From assembly GCF_013911965.1 (NCBI RefSeq), contig NZ_JACESE010000012.1, positions 1-64,000 of the forward strand: a DNA stretch of 64,000 nucleotides, given 5' to 3'. Positions 1-8,357 of the stretch are shown piece by piece. Source of the DNA: Phenylobacterium sp. Lineage in GTDB: Bacteria > Pseudomonadota > Alphaproteobacteria > Caulobacterales > Caulobacteraceae. A program made the translations under genes and the position numbers. The first letter of the stretch is position 1. Every line of letters starts with the position of its first letter. The notes under the pieces were generated by a model, which did no database searches, had not been told where the DNA came from, and saw only the letters and a list, made by a program, of their open reading frames with translations.

Positions 1-315
<315 letters not shown>

Positions 316-540
316 AGTTGACATCTGACCCAACGTCTCACAACGCCGACACCCGAAAGCATCGACGCCACTTGGCATTGGTCTACGTAGTTCTTGACGA
401 GTTCCCATCCACCGCAAAACCCCGAAAGGCCCCGCGGCGACATGGTATTGTCTTCAAGAGACCGCAGATTTCGTCAGCGTCCAGATAGGCCATAAAGCCT
501 ACCGCCAGAACGCCGCCGCCTGCGTTTCTCTTTCCTTTTC

Positions 541-556
541 AACAATGTCAAAGACC
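541..556 (-). promoter_or_regulatory. boxA-like antitermination element in the rrn leader
   Basis: The minus strand reads GGTCTTTGACATTGTT in the 16S leader. It resembles the boxA element at which NusB/S10 load on rRNA transcripts. It lies about 55 nt downstream of the -10 hexamer, the expected place. Assignment rests on similarity to the consensus only. Confidence 0.45.
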
Positions 557-610
557 GTGACCGGCTCTCGCCCGCCCCACTGTTTAGCGCCGGTGGCCGG
601 CGGAGGCGGC

Positions 611-639
611 TATCTAGTGGCCGACCTCGGAGGTGTCAA
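611..639 (-). promoter_or_regulatory. Housekeeping-sigma promoter of the rRNA operon
   Basis: On the minus strand a perfect -35 TTGACA (639-634) is followed by exactly 17 bases and a -10 TAGATA (616-611). It points at the 16S gene and would give a leader of about 295 nt before the mature 5' end. The motif match and its position are seen directly; use as the rrn promoter is inferred, and additional rrn promoters are possible. Confidence 0.75.
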
Positions 640-981
640 TCGGCCTTTTCAGGCTTTCTTTACGCCGCCCCCTTAGGAGGAATTTGGCGCAAAAATCACT
701 TCGGGCCGCCGAGGGGCTACCCTCCAAGTCCGCAGCGATTCGATTGAAGGACCGGAACCTAGCGAGTTCGAAGCTGGAAATCAAGGCCCTTTCGGCGCCC
801 CTCTTGCCGCTTCAGACCCCGTCGGCCCGGCGAGGCGCGGTTTCTATGCGCCCCCCCGCGCCGAGTCAATCGCATCGGCCCCGCAATCGTCGCGACCTTT
901 TCGCCTCCGGCGTTCCGCGCCTTGCAGAAGCTTCGGCTCGGCCCCTATGAGAAGACGTGGCGCTAAGGAGGCGCCGCTGCG
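640..981. other. Intergenic stretch between rrn promoter and Rrf2 gene
   Basis: No convincing gene is seen between the rRNA promoter and the Rrf2-type regulator. The one open frame (633-950, plus strand) is Arg/Pro-rich, has no Shine-Dalgarno sequence and overlaps the rrn -35 region, so it is treated as chance. Near the right end, AAGGAGG (966-972) is the ribosome binding site of the next gene. Confidence 0.6.
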
Positions 982-1422
982 ATGCTGTCCCAGAAGACCC
1001 GCTACGCCCTGCGCGCCCTGGTGGAACTTGCCCGGGTCGAAGGAACGCAGCTGACCTCCGGCGAACTGGCCGTGCGCGCGGACGCGCCGCGCAAGTTCCT
1101 GGAGGCGATCCTGCTTGAGCTTGCGCGCAACCGCATCGTGATCAGCCGGCGGGGCAAGTTCGGCGGCTACACTCTTTCCCGAGGCGCCGGCGACATCTCC
1201 TTCGCCGAGGTCATACGGGTGTTGGACGGGCCGCTGGCCCTCGCCCCCTGCGTCAGCCGCACGGCCTTCCGCAAGTGCGACGACTGCCCCGACCTCGCCA
1301 CCTGCTCCCTCCGGGAGGCGCTCCTGCGCGCCCGCGATGCGACCGCCGAGGTTCTGGAGGGCTACAGCCTGGCCGACGCGGCGGCCGGCGCCGGCGCCGA
1401 AGTCCTGCGGCAGCCGGCCTGA
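982..1422 (+). CDS. Rrf2-family transcriptional regulator
   Basis: A 146-residue Rrf2/IscR-type DNA-binding protein. The N-terminus (MLSQKTRYALRALVEL) is the typical Rrf2 winged-helix start, and the GGY..SR segment near residue 55 is the family wing. The C-terminal half carries four cysteines spaced C-x10-C-x2-C-x5-C (residues about 91-111), more than the three found in Fe-S-binding IscR, so iron-sulfur or thiol sensing is plausible but not shown. AAGGAGG lies 9-10 bases upstream of the ATG. It stands alone between the rrn promoter and a convergent CBS gene, with no isc/suf genes nearby, so its targets are unknown. Confidence 0.88.
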   Translation: MLSQKTRYALRALVELARVEGTQLTSGELAVRADAPRKFLEAILLELARNRIVISRRGKFGGYTLSRGAGDISFAEVIRVLDGPLALAPCVSRTAFRKCDDCPDLATCSLREALLRARDATAEVLEGYSLADAAAGAGAEVLRQPA

Positions 1423-1446
1423 GGCGCGCGGCCTGAGGCGGGCGGA

Positions 1447-1875
1447 CTAGCCCGCCGCGATATAGGCCTTGAGCTCGTCGGCCACGGCCTCGACCTCGGA
1501 AATCTTGTGCTTCACCAGGTCGCCGATGGAGACGATGCCCAGCAGCTTGTCGTCTTCGCACACCGGCAGGTGGCGGATGCGCCGATCGGTCATCCGCTCG
1601 AGCAGGGCGTCGACCGTCTCCTGCGGGCGGGCATAGAGCACGTCGCAGGTCATGCAGCTGGAGACCGGCCGGTCCAGGGCCCCGGCGCCCGCCTCGGCCA
1701 CGATGCGGACGAGATCGCGCTCGGACACGATGCCGACGACGCGCCCGCCGTCCACCACTACCAGGGCGCCCACCCGCCGGGCGTGCAGCAAGGCGGCCAC
1801 CGCAGCGACGGTGTCGCCGGGCGTGACGGTGAAGACGAGGTCGCCCTTGGCCTTCAGGATCTGGGACACCAGCAT
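1447..1875 (-). CDS. CBS-domain protein (tandem CBS pair)
   Basis: A 142-residue stand-alone Bateman module with two CBS domains (about residues 8-62 and 75-132). Each carries the usual GIVSxxDLV signature (GIVSERDLV and GIVSIGDLV). Such proteins usually bind adenosyl ligands (AMP, ATP, SAM) and modulate a partner, but no fused effector domain is present and no partner is evident. It is convergent with the Rrf2 gene (24 bases apart). The rhomboid gene lies upstream on the same strand with a gap of about 95 bases, so they may or may not be cotranscribed. Confidence 0.9.
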   Translation of the reverse strand: MLVSQILKAKGDLVFTVTPGDTVAAVAALLHARRVGALVVVDGGRVVGIVSERDLVRIVAEAGAGALDRPVSSCMTCDVLYARPQETVDALLERMTDRRIRHLPVCEDDKLLGIVSIGDLVKHKISEVEAVADELKAYIAAG

Positions 1876-1970
1876 GGTTCTACCTCTCCCTTATCCCCTC
1901 AAGAACGCAGCCTGTCGCATAACGTCGGTTCTGGCAATCGCCAGGACAATCAGGATGTTGCGAGGCCGCG

Positions 1971-2639
1971 TCAGGCGCGGGCGCCCTGCCCGCGCCGCGC
2001 GATCCAGACGGCCGGCCCGATCAGAAGCAGTCCGGCCAGGAAACCGAAGACATGCGCCTCCCAGGCGACGGCCTGACCCGCGTCCAGTCCGGGCGAGGCG
2101 CCGAGGAGTCCGACCACGAGGTTGAGCCCGATCCAGGCGGCGGTCATCGCCAGCACGCGGGGAGCGAACACCGGCGCCAAGCCGCCGCGCCCGGCCAGGA
2201 TCCGGGTCGCCGCCCCGATCAGGCCGAAGACCGAGCCCGACGCCCCCACCAGAAGAACGTCCGCTCCCGGATGCAGCCTCGCAAAGCCGTAGTTGGCGAG
2301 CGCGCCGCACACGAGGAAGAATGCGAAGAAGACGACGGGACCGAGACCGCGAACGCCCAGCAGGCGGGCCACCGGCGCCCCGAAGGCCAGGGCGCCGGCC
2401 GTATTCATCAGGACGTGCGCCAGGTTTCCGTGGACGAAGAGGGCGGTGAAGAGGCCCGGCCAGCCGCCCGTCTCCAGGCCCGCCGGCGAAAAACCGAACG
2501 CCTGATAGGCGGCCTCGCCCAGGACGAAGACCTGCAGCGCATAGGCGCCCAGGAGCGCGCCCACCAGCGTCATGGACGGCCACGGCGCCTTGAAGACCGG
2601 CTCGCGGCGCGGGGGGATTTCGCCTTCAGGAATGGTCAC
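1971..2639 (-). CDS. Rhomboid-family intramembrane serine protease
   Basis: A 222-residue polytopic membrane protein with about six hydrophobic helices. The catalytic serine is in the GASGS motif (S134) and the catalytic histidine in a later helix (H196, AHVFGF). An early HGNLAHVLMN segment matches the rhomboid L1/TM2 signature (HxxxxHxxxN). The family cleaves membrane proteins within the bilayer; the substrate is unknown. It is divergent from the hfa operon and shares a 136-base upstream region with it, which carries the sigma-54 promoter on the other strand. Confidence 0.92.
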   Translation of the reverse strand: MTIPEGEIPPRREPVFKAPWPSMTLVGALLGAYALQVFVLGEAAYQAFGFSPAGLETGGWPGLFTALFVHGNLAHVLMNTAGALAFGAPVARLLGVRGLGPVVFFAFFLVCGALANYGFARLHPGADVLLVGASGSVFGLIGAATRILAGRGGLAPVFAPRVLAMTAAWIGLNLVVGLLGASPGLDAGQAVAWEAHVFGFLAGLLLIGPAVWIARRGQGARA

Positions 2640-2710
2640 TTAAACCCAGAGTCCTCTCTAGCCTTAACGAAATCGCCAGGGTTGGCGCCGCCATATCGGG
2701 CCTGTCCGAA

Positions 2711-2730
2711 TTTGGCACGTCGTTTGCTTA
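2711..2730 (+). promoter_or_regulatory. Sigma-54 (RpoN) promoter of the hfa operon
   Basis: The sequence TTTGGCACGTCGTTTGCTTA contains TGGCACG, four bases, then TTGCT, an essentially perfect -24/-12 element with GG and GC ten bases apart. The -12 GC ends at 2727, so transcription should start near 2738-2740, about 37 bases before the hfaA ATG at 2776. Several TTAA(C) half-sites lie in the same intergenic region (2640, 2664, 2728, 2768), none at the N7 spacing of a full CtrA site. Confidence 0.75.
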
Positions 2731-2775
2731 ACGACCGTGCGCCCGTCACGCCCACTGCGGAGTTCGCTTAAGCCC

Positions 2776-3216
2776 ATGGCCGTCGCCCCCCTCGCCGCCA
2801 GGCCCGCGCTCTGGCTTTCCGCTCTTCTCGTCGGCGCCGCCGGCGCCGGCGCGGCCCAGGCGCAGTACATGACCACCAACTCCGCCGACTTCAACGCCGG
2901 ATACGGGCGCTACGCCGGCAGCGAGAACCAGCCGGTGGACGTCTCCACCCGCGACGCCAACGGCAACCGCGTCATCGTCGACGGCGTCATCCTGCGCGGA
3001 GAGGACCAGTCCTCCTTCGCCCGCTCCTGGGGTTCGGGCGACGCCTATTCCGGGGTCGGCTCCAGCAGCGGCGGGGCCAGCGCCATCGGCAACAATCTCG
3101 TGGTGGTGACGCAGGGCAACTACAACACGGTCATCGTCAACTCGAGCCAGATCAACAATGGCGACGTGATCGCCAACAGTCAGATCAATTCCGGCGGGGT
3201 CGGCGATGACAACTAG
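2776..3216 (+). CDS. hfaA: Holdfast anchor protein HfaA
   Basis: A 146-residue secreted protein with a signal peptide (cleavage probably after AQAQ, near residue 29). The C-terminal half is rich in Asn, Gln, Ser and Gly with curlin-like N/Q patterning (IGNN, TQGNYN, SSQINN, NSQIN). In Caulobacter, HfaA is an outer-surface anchor component that ties the holdfast polysaccharide to the cell pole and forms stable oligomers, with resemblance to curli subunits. It is first in hfaABD: its stop overlaps the hfaB ATG by 11 bases. The ATG at 2776 is preferred because it starts the signal peptide. A sigma-54 promoter lies just upstream. Confidence 0.88.
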   Translation: MAVAPLAARPALWLSALLVGAAGAGAAQAQYMTTNSADFNAGYGRYAGSENQPVDVSTRDANGNRVIVDGVILRGEDQSSFARSWGSGDAYSGVGSSSGGASAIGNNLVVVTQGNYNTVIVNSSQINNGDVIANSQINSGGVGDDN

Positions 3217-4210
3217 CCGCCTCACCCGCACCGCCCTGGCCCTGGCGGCCTCGGCTCTGACGCTCAGCGCCTGCGCCACGCCAGTGGCCGGCCCCGGCGG
3301 CAACTACAGCCGGCCCATCGGCGGCGCGCCAGTGACGGCCAACCCGACGCCCTATTCGGACGCGCTGGTCTGCATGGCCAACTATGCGCGGGCCAGCAAC
3401 GTCACCGCCCCGCGCATCGCCGTCGGCCGGATCGCCGACTACACCGGCAAGACGGAGTCCGACGGTTCGGGCCGGAAGATCACCCAGGGCGCCTCGCTGA
3501 TGGCCATGTCGGCCTTCGCCAAGGCGGGCATGCCGCTGGTCGAACGCTTCGACACTTCGGTGTCCGAGCTCGAGCTGAAATACGCCAACAACAAGCTGAT
3601 CTCCGACGTGCCCAACCGGGCGCCCAACGAGCCGGCCGACTATCGCCGCATCCTGGCCGGCCAGGTGCCCGGCTCCGACTTCTATGTCGCCGGCGGCCTG
3701 ACGGAGCTGAACTTCAACATCCGGTCCTCCGGCTTCGACATGGCGGGGGGCGACCCCGACCCGGAGGATCTGAAGGGCACGCTCGGCGCGCGGCTCTTCA
3801 TCATGAACATCGGCATGGACCTGCGGCTGATCAACACCCGCACGCTCGAGGTCGTCGACGTCATCTCCTACCAGAAGCAGGTGATCGGGCGCGAAGTGGG
3901 GGTGGGCCTGTTCGACTTCCTGGGCGGCAACGTCTTCGACGTCTCGGCCGGCACCGGCGCCCTGGAGCCCATGCAGCTGGCGGTCCGCTCCCTGGTGGAG
4001 CGCGCCGTGGTCGAGATGACGGCCAACCTCTATGGCATGCCTGGTCCGCAGGCCTGCCTCTCTTCCGACCCCCTGGGCGGCGGCACCGTCGGCCTGACCG
4101 GCGCCTACGTGCCCGCCTACAACAACCTCGGGACGAACAATGCGCAGACCCGCGAAGATCCTAACCGCTGGAATTCTCGTCGCGATTCTGCCGTGCGCGG
4201 CCGCTACTAG
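3206..4210 (+). CDS. hfaB: Holdfast anchor lipoprotein HfaB, CsgG family
   Basis: A 334-residue lipoprotein with a lipobox LSAC at residues 20-23 (Cys23 lipidated). The body is a CsgG-like domain; CsgG forms the outer-membrane pore that secretes curli subunits. In Caulobacter, HfaB is needed for HfaA and HfaD to reach the surface. It overlaps hfaA by 11 bases and hfaD by 71 bases, so the three are tightly coupled. The last residues, Asn/Arg-rich, are encoded in the stretch shared with the hfaD signal peptide, which suggests the C-terminal tail is under relaxed constraint. Confidence 0.93.
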   Translation: MTTSRLTRTALALAASALTLSACATPVAGPGGNYSRPIGGAPVTANPTPYSDALVCMANYARASNVTAPRIAVGRIADYTGKTESDGSGRKITQGASLMAMSAFAKAGMPLVERFDTSVSELELKYANNKLISDVPNRAPNEPADYRRILAGQVPGSDFYVAGGLTELNFNIRSSGFDMAGGDPDPEDLKGTLGARLFIMNIGMDLRLINTRTLEVVDVISYQKQVIGREVGVGLFDFLGGNVFDVSAGTGALEPMQLAVRSLVERAVVEMTANLYGMPGPQACLSSDPLGGGTVGLTGAYVPAYNNLGTNNAQTREDPNRWNSRRDSAVRGRY

Positions 4211-5375
4211 CCAGACGCTCGACAGCGTCATCGTCAGCGATCAGGTCCAGGTCGACGATATCTTCTCCGGCCAGAGCCTGGACGTGGTCGAGGTAACCGA
4301 GACCACCACCGCAACGACGACGGCGACCGGCAACGCCTTCCAGGGCTCGGGCGAGGGCGTGACGCTGGACGTCCGCGCCAACCAGAACCTGCAGGCCGAC
4401 GTCACCGCCGACACGCGGCTCGACGCGGCGGTCTATTCCGGCCAGACGACGGTGCTGAGCACCGCAGCGACCGGCAACACCGGCGACTCCAACATCTATG
4501 GCGGCGTGCTGACGGGCGTCTACAACCAGACGACGGGCCCGGGCACGATCTACGGCCACAGCCATGTCGAGGCCCCCGACGCCGAGGCGGGCGACGTCTC
4601 GGCCTCGGTCCAGGCCTCGGGCAACAGTCAGGGCTTCGGCGTCTCCTATGGCGCGGTGGGCGCCCTGGTGAACCAGACGAACGAAGCCGACGTGGTGGCC
4701 GATGGCGGCGGGACCTACGGCTATGTCACCGGAGACGCCACCTTCGCCGGCGCGGCGGCGGGCAACAACGTCACCAGCACGGCCGTCGGCGCGGCCGGCG
4801 AACGCTACGTCATCAACCAGACGAACTCGGCCGGCCTGACCCAGGCCAGCCAGTTCACGGCCTTCGGCAACGGCTATCTGACGACCACCAGTTCGACCGC
4901 CACGGGCAACAACATCGCCGCCACCAACGAAGGCGGCCTTCTGGACGTCACGACGACCCAGGAGAACCAGACCTATGTGCGGGCCCAGACGGAGTCCTCG
5001 GGCTACCAGTTCGGCGCCGGGGCGAGCCTCGCCTATGGGGTGGGCAATTCTCTCCTGGCCGGCAACTATGGTCCGGAGACGGTGATCGACGCGGTCCAGC
5101 TGAACGACGGCGGCGGCGTGGAGGTGATCGCCGGCTATACGGGCGCAGAAGGCTATGACGCATCGGCCTCGGCGACCGCCATCGGCAACGCCGCCACCGG
5201 CTATGCCTGCAGCGACTGCGACGGGCGCATCACGGCGACCAGCCAGCAGGTGAACAATGTCGATGTCGGCGCCACGGCCAATGTGACGGTCACCGGCTAC
5301 GCCCGGTCGGCCACCGGCGTCGCCAACGCCATCGGCAACACCGCCACCTATTATGTGAGCCAGCCGAGCCCGTAG
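4140..5375 (+). CDS. hfaD: Holdfast anchor protein HfaD
   Basis: A 411-residue secreted surface protein. The ATG at 4140 starts a good signal peptide (hydrophobic core AGILVAILPCAAA), although it lies 71 bases inside hfaB in another frame. The mature part is low in charge and full of Thr, Asn, Gly and Ala. An AxGN or ATGN motif recurs about every 30-50 residues, interleaved with NQT motifs, giving a repetitive beta-rich protein like a beta-solenoid or amyloid. In Caulobacter, HfaD is the membrane-associated anchor partner of HfaA and depends on HfaB. It is the last gene of the operon. Confidence 0.9.
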   Translation: MRRPAKILTAGILVAILPCAAATSQTLDSVIVSDQVQVDDIFSGQSLDVVEVTETTTATTTATGNAFQGSGEGVTLDVRANQNLQADVTADTRLDAAVYSGQTTVLSTAATGNTGDSNIYGGVLTGVYNQTTGPGTIYGHSHVEAPDAEAGDVSASVQASGNSQGFGVSYGAVGALVNQTNEADVVADGGGTYGYVTGDATFAGAAAGNNVTSTAVGAAGERYVINQTNSAGLTQASQFTAFGNGYLTTTSSTATGNNIAATNEGGLLDVTTTQENQTYVRAQTESSGYQFGAGASLAYGVGNSLLAGNYGPETVIDAVQLNDGGGVEVIAGYTGAEGYDASASATAIGNAATGYACSDCDGRITATSQQVNNVDVGATANVTVTGYARSATGVANAIGNTATYYVSQPSP

Positions 5376-5477
5376 GGCCGCAAGGCGCTCGCCACATTCC
5401 GCCGACTTGCCGCCTTGCCCTCGCCTCCTGCCGCGGCGATGGTGAACCCCTGTTCTTGCGCGTCTGCGGATTTTTCG

Positions 5478-8357
5478 ATGACCTTCTTTCCGCGAGCGGC
5501 GTCTGCGCTCCTCGCCGCCCTCGCCCTGGCCGCCTGTTCGGCCCTTCCCGATCTTCGCCCCGACTTCGCCGCCGCCCCGGCCGCCGAAAGGCCGATCAAG
5601 CTCGCTCCGGACGAGTGGCCCCAGGCCCGGTCCGACATCGCCGTGGATCCGGACATCCGCTTCGGGACCCTGCCCAACGGCATGCGCTACGCCATCCGCC
5701 GGCAGACGATCCCTGAGGGACAGGCCGCCCTGCGGCTGCGCATCGACGCCGGCTCGCTGATGGAGGCCGACGACCAGCAGGGCCTGGCGCACTTCCTCGA
5801 GCACATGGCCTTCAACGGCTCCGAGGCCGTGCCCGAAGGGGAGATGATCAAGATCCTCGAGCGGCTGGGCCTGGCCTTCGGCGCAGACACCAACGCCTCC
5901 ACCAGCTTCGACGAGACGGTCTACAAGCTCGACCTGCCGCGGACGGACGCCGAGACGGTCGACACCAGTCTCATGCTGATGCGCGAGACGGCGCGCAATC
6001 TGCTGATCGCCCCCGACGCGGTGGATCGCGAACGCGGCGTCGTCCTGTCGGAGGAGCGCGCCCGGGACACGCCCGCCTATCGCACCTACAAGGCGCGCCT
6101 GGCCTTCCTCCTGAAGGGGCAGAGGGTCAATGAGCGCTATCCGATCGGCGTGACGCAGGTGCTGCAGGACGCGCCGGCCGAGCGGATCCGCGACTTCTAC
6201 GAAGCCTATTACCGGCCCGAACGGGCCGTGATCGTCGCCGTCGGCGATTTTGACGTCGATCTCATGGAGCGGGAGATCCGCGAGGCCTTCGCCGACTGGG
6301 CGCCCGCCGTGGACGACGGCGGCGATCCGGAGCTCGGCACGGTGGCCGACCGCCAGCTGGAGGCCAAGGTCCACGTCGAGCCTGGCGTGCAGGAATCCCT
6401 CCAGGTGGCGTGGGTGCGCCCGCCGGACCAGCGGCCCGACACGCGCGCCACCCGGGTCGCCGATCTGACGGAGCAGCTGGGCTTTGCGGTCCTCAACCGC
6501 CGGCTCTCCTCCCTGGCGCGGGCGCCTGACCCGCCCTTCCTCGGCGCTGCGGCCTTCGTGAACGACGAGTTCGACTCCGCCGAGACCACGAGCCTGATCG
6601 CCAACGCTCAGGAGGGGCGCTGGCGTGAGGCGCTGGCGGCCATCGAACAGGAGCAGCGGCGCGCCGTCCGCTACGGCGTCCGCCAGGACGAACTCGACCG
6701 GGAGATCGCCGAGCTGCGCGCCCGCCTGAAAGCCGAGGTGGCCGGCGCCGCCACCCGTCGGCCCGCCGCCCTGGCTCAGGAGATCCTGGGCGCCGCGGCC
6801 GAGGATCAGGTGGTCACCAGCCCCGCCCAGGATCTGGCCCTCTTCGAGGAGACGGTGGCGAGCCTGACCGCCGAGCGCGTGAGCGCCGCGCTCAAGGCGG
6901 CCTTCCAGGGCGAAGGCCCGCTCATCTTCCTGGCCACGCCCACTGCGGTGAACGGCGGGGAAGCCGCCGTGCTCGAGGCCTTCGAGGCCGCCCGCAAGAC
7001 GCCGGTCGCCGAGCCTGCCGCCCTTTCGGCTCTGGAGTGGCCCTATGGCGGCTTCGGCGCGGTCGGCAAGGTCGTGGAGACCCGTGAAGTGGCCGACCTG
7101 GACACGGTCTTCGTCCGCTTCGAGAATGGCGTGCGGCTGACCGTCAAACCGACCCGGTTCCAGGACGACGAGATTCTGGTGCGGGTGAATGTGGGCGACG
7201 GGCAGCAGAGCCTGCCCAGCGACGCGCCGAGTCTCGCCTGGGCGGCCCAGGCCTTCACGGAGGGCGGCCTTGGCCAGATCACCGCCGAGGACATCGAACG
7301 GGTGCTCGCCTCCAACGTCTACGGCGCGCGCCTGCGCGTGACCGACGAAGCCTTCGTGCTGTCGGGCTCCACGCGGCCGGAGGACCTGGACGTGCAGATG
7401 GAGGTGCTCGCCGCCTATCTGGCCGATCCGGCCTGGCGGGAGGAAGCCTTCGCCCGCATCCAGGCGGCGGGTGCGACGATCCACGAGCAGTACGAGTCGA
7501 CCGCCGGCGGCGTCCTGTCGCGCGATCTGGCCGGACTGCTCCACTCGGGCGATCCGAGGTTCCAGTTCCCCTCCAAGTCGCAGATCGCCGACGCCGAGCT
7601 TTCGGCCCTCCAGGCGCAGCTCGCCGGGCCGCTCGCCACGGCGCCCGTCGAGGTCGTCGTGGTCGGCGACACGACGGTGGACAAGGCCATCGAGGCCGTC
7701 GCCCGCACGTTCGGCGCCCTGCCGCCGCGTCCGGCGCCGCAGGACGCGGCGCTGGCGCAGGGCGTTCGCTTCCCCGCGCCGACCGCCGAGCCGGTCGTCC
7801 GCACCCACAAGGGGCGTCAGGATCAGGCCATCGGCTTCGTGGCCTGGCCCACCACCGACTTCTTCGCCGATCCGCAGGCGGCGCGGGAGGCGGCGGTGCT
7901 GGGCGAGGTCCTGCGCCTGCGTCTGCTCGACGAGCTGCGCGAGAGCCAGGGGGCGACCTATTCGCCGTCGGTCGGCTACAACCACTCCTATGTCTGGGAA
8001 GGCTGGGGCTACATGTCGGCCAGCGTGGAAATCCCGCCCGCCGGTCTGCCCGCCTTCTTCGACGATGTGGCGAAGATCGCGGCCGATCTGCGCGCCACGC
8101 CCATCTCGAAGGACGAGCTGGAACGCGCCAAGCAGCCGCGCATCGAACGCATCGAGCGCGCCCGGGTCGGCAACGAGTACTGGCTGAGCGAGCTTTCCGG
8201 CGGCCAGGCGGACCCGCGCCGGCTGGACGCCATCCGTGCGGCGGTTCCCGGCACGGAGCGGGTCACGAGCGAGGACGTCCAGCGCGCCGCCCGGCGGATC
8301 CTGAACCCCGCCGCAGCCTGGAAGATGGAGGTCGTGCCGGAGGCGCCGGCCTCCTAG
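5478..8357 (+). CDS. M16-family zinc metallopeptidase, lipoprotein (pitrilysin/insulinase-like)
   Basis: A 959-residue protein with a lipobox LAAC (Cys20), so probably membrane-anchored in the periplasm. The inverted zinc motif HFLEH is at residues 105-109, with the expected downstream acidic ligand region (VVLSEERARD, around residue 183). As in double-domain M16 peptidases, an inactive M16 repeat follows in the second half. The family degrades peptides in a clamshell chamber. The ATG at 5478 is chosen because it begins the lipoprotein signal; no strong ribosome binding site is seen, and an upstream start is possible. Its TAG stop interlocks with that of the convergent M28 gene. Confidence 0.9.
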   Translation: MTFFPRAASALLAALALAACSALPDLRPDFAAAPAAERPIKLAPDEWPQARSDIAVDPDIRFGTLPNGMRYAIRRQTIPEGQAALRLRIDAGSLMEADDQQGLAHFLEHMAFNGSEAVPEGEMIKILERLGLAFGADTNASTSFDETVYKLDLPRTDAETVDTSLMLMRETARNLLIAPDAVDRERGVVLSEERARDTPAYRTYKARLAFLLKGQRVNERYPIGVTQVLQDAPAERIRDFYEAYYRPERAVIVAVGDFDVDLMEREIREAFADWAPAVDDGGDPELGTVADRQLEAKVHVEPGVQESLQVAWVRPPDQRPDTRATRVADLTEQLGFAVLNRRLSSLARAPDPPFLGAAAFVNDEFDSAETTSLIANAQEGRWREALAAIEQEQRRAVRYGVRQDELDREIAELRARLKAEVAGAATRRPAALAQEILGAAAEDQVVTSPAQDLALFEETVASLTAERVSAALKAAFQGEGPLIFLATPTAVNGGEAAVLEAFEAARKTPVAEPAALSALEWPYGGFGAVGKVVETREVADLDTVFVRFENGVRLTVKPTRFQDDEILVRVNVGDGQQSLPSDAPSLAWAAQAFTEGGLGQITAEDIERVLASNVYGARLRVTDEAFVLSGSTRPEDLDVQMEVLAAYLADPAWREEAFARIQAAGATIHEQYESTAGGVLSRDLAGLLHSGDPRFQFPSKSQIADAELSALQAQLAGPLATAPVEVVVVGDTTVDKAIEAVARTFGALPPRPAPQDAALAQGVRFPAPTAEPVVRTHKGRQDQAIGFVAWPTTDFFADPQAAREAAVLGEVLRLRLLDELRESQGATYSPSVGYNHSYVWEGWGYMSASVEIPPAGLPAFFDDVAKIAADLRATPISKDELERAKQPRIERIERARVGNEYWLSELSGGQADPRRLDAIRAAVPGTERVTSEDVQRAARRILNPAAAWKMEVVPEAPAS

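Noticed and set aside
633-950. Open frame of 105 codons upstream of the Rrf2 gene
   Set aside because: Arg/Pro-rich, no ribosome binding site, overlaps the rrn -35 region and has no resemblance to a protein family.
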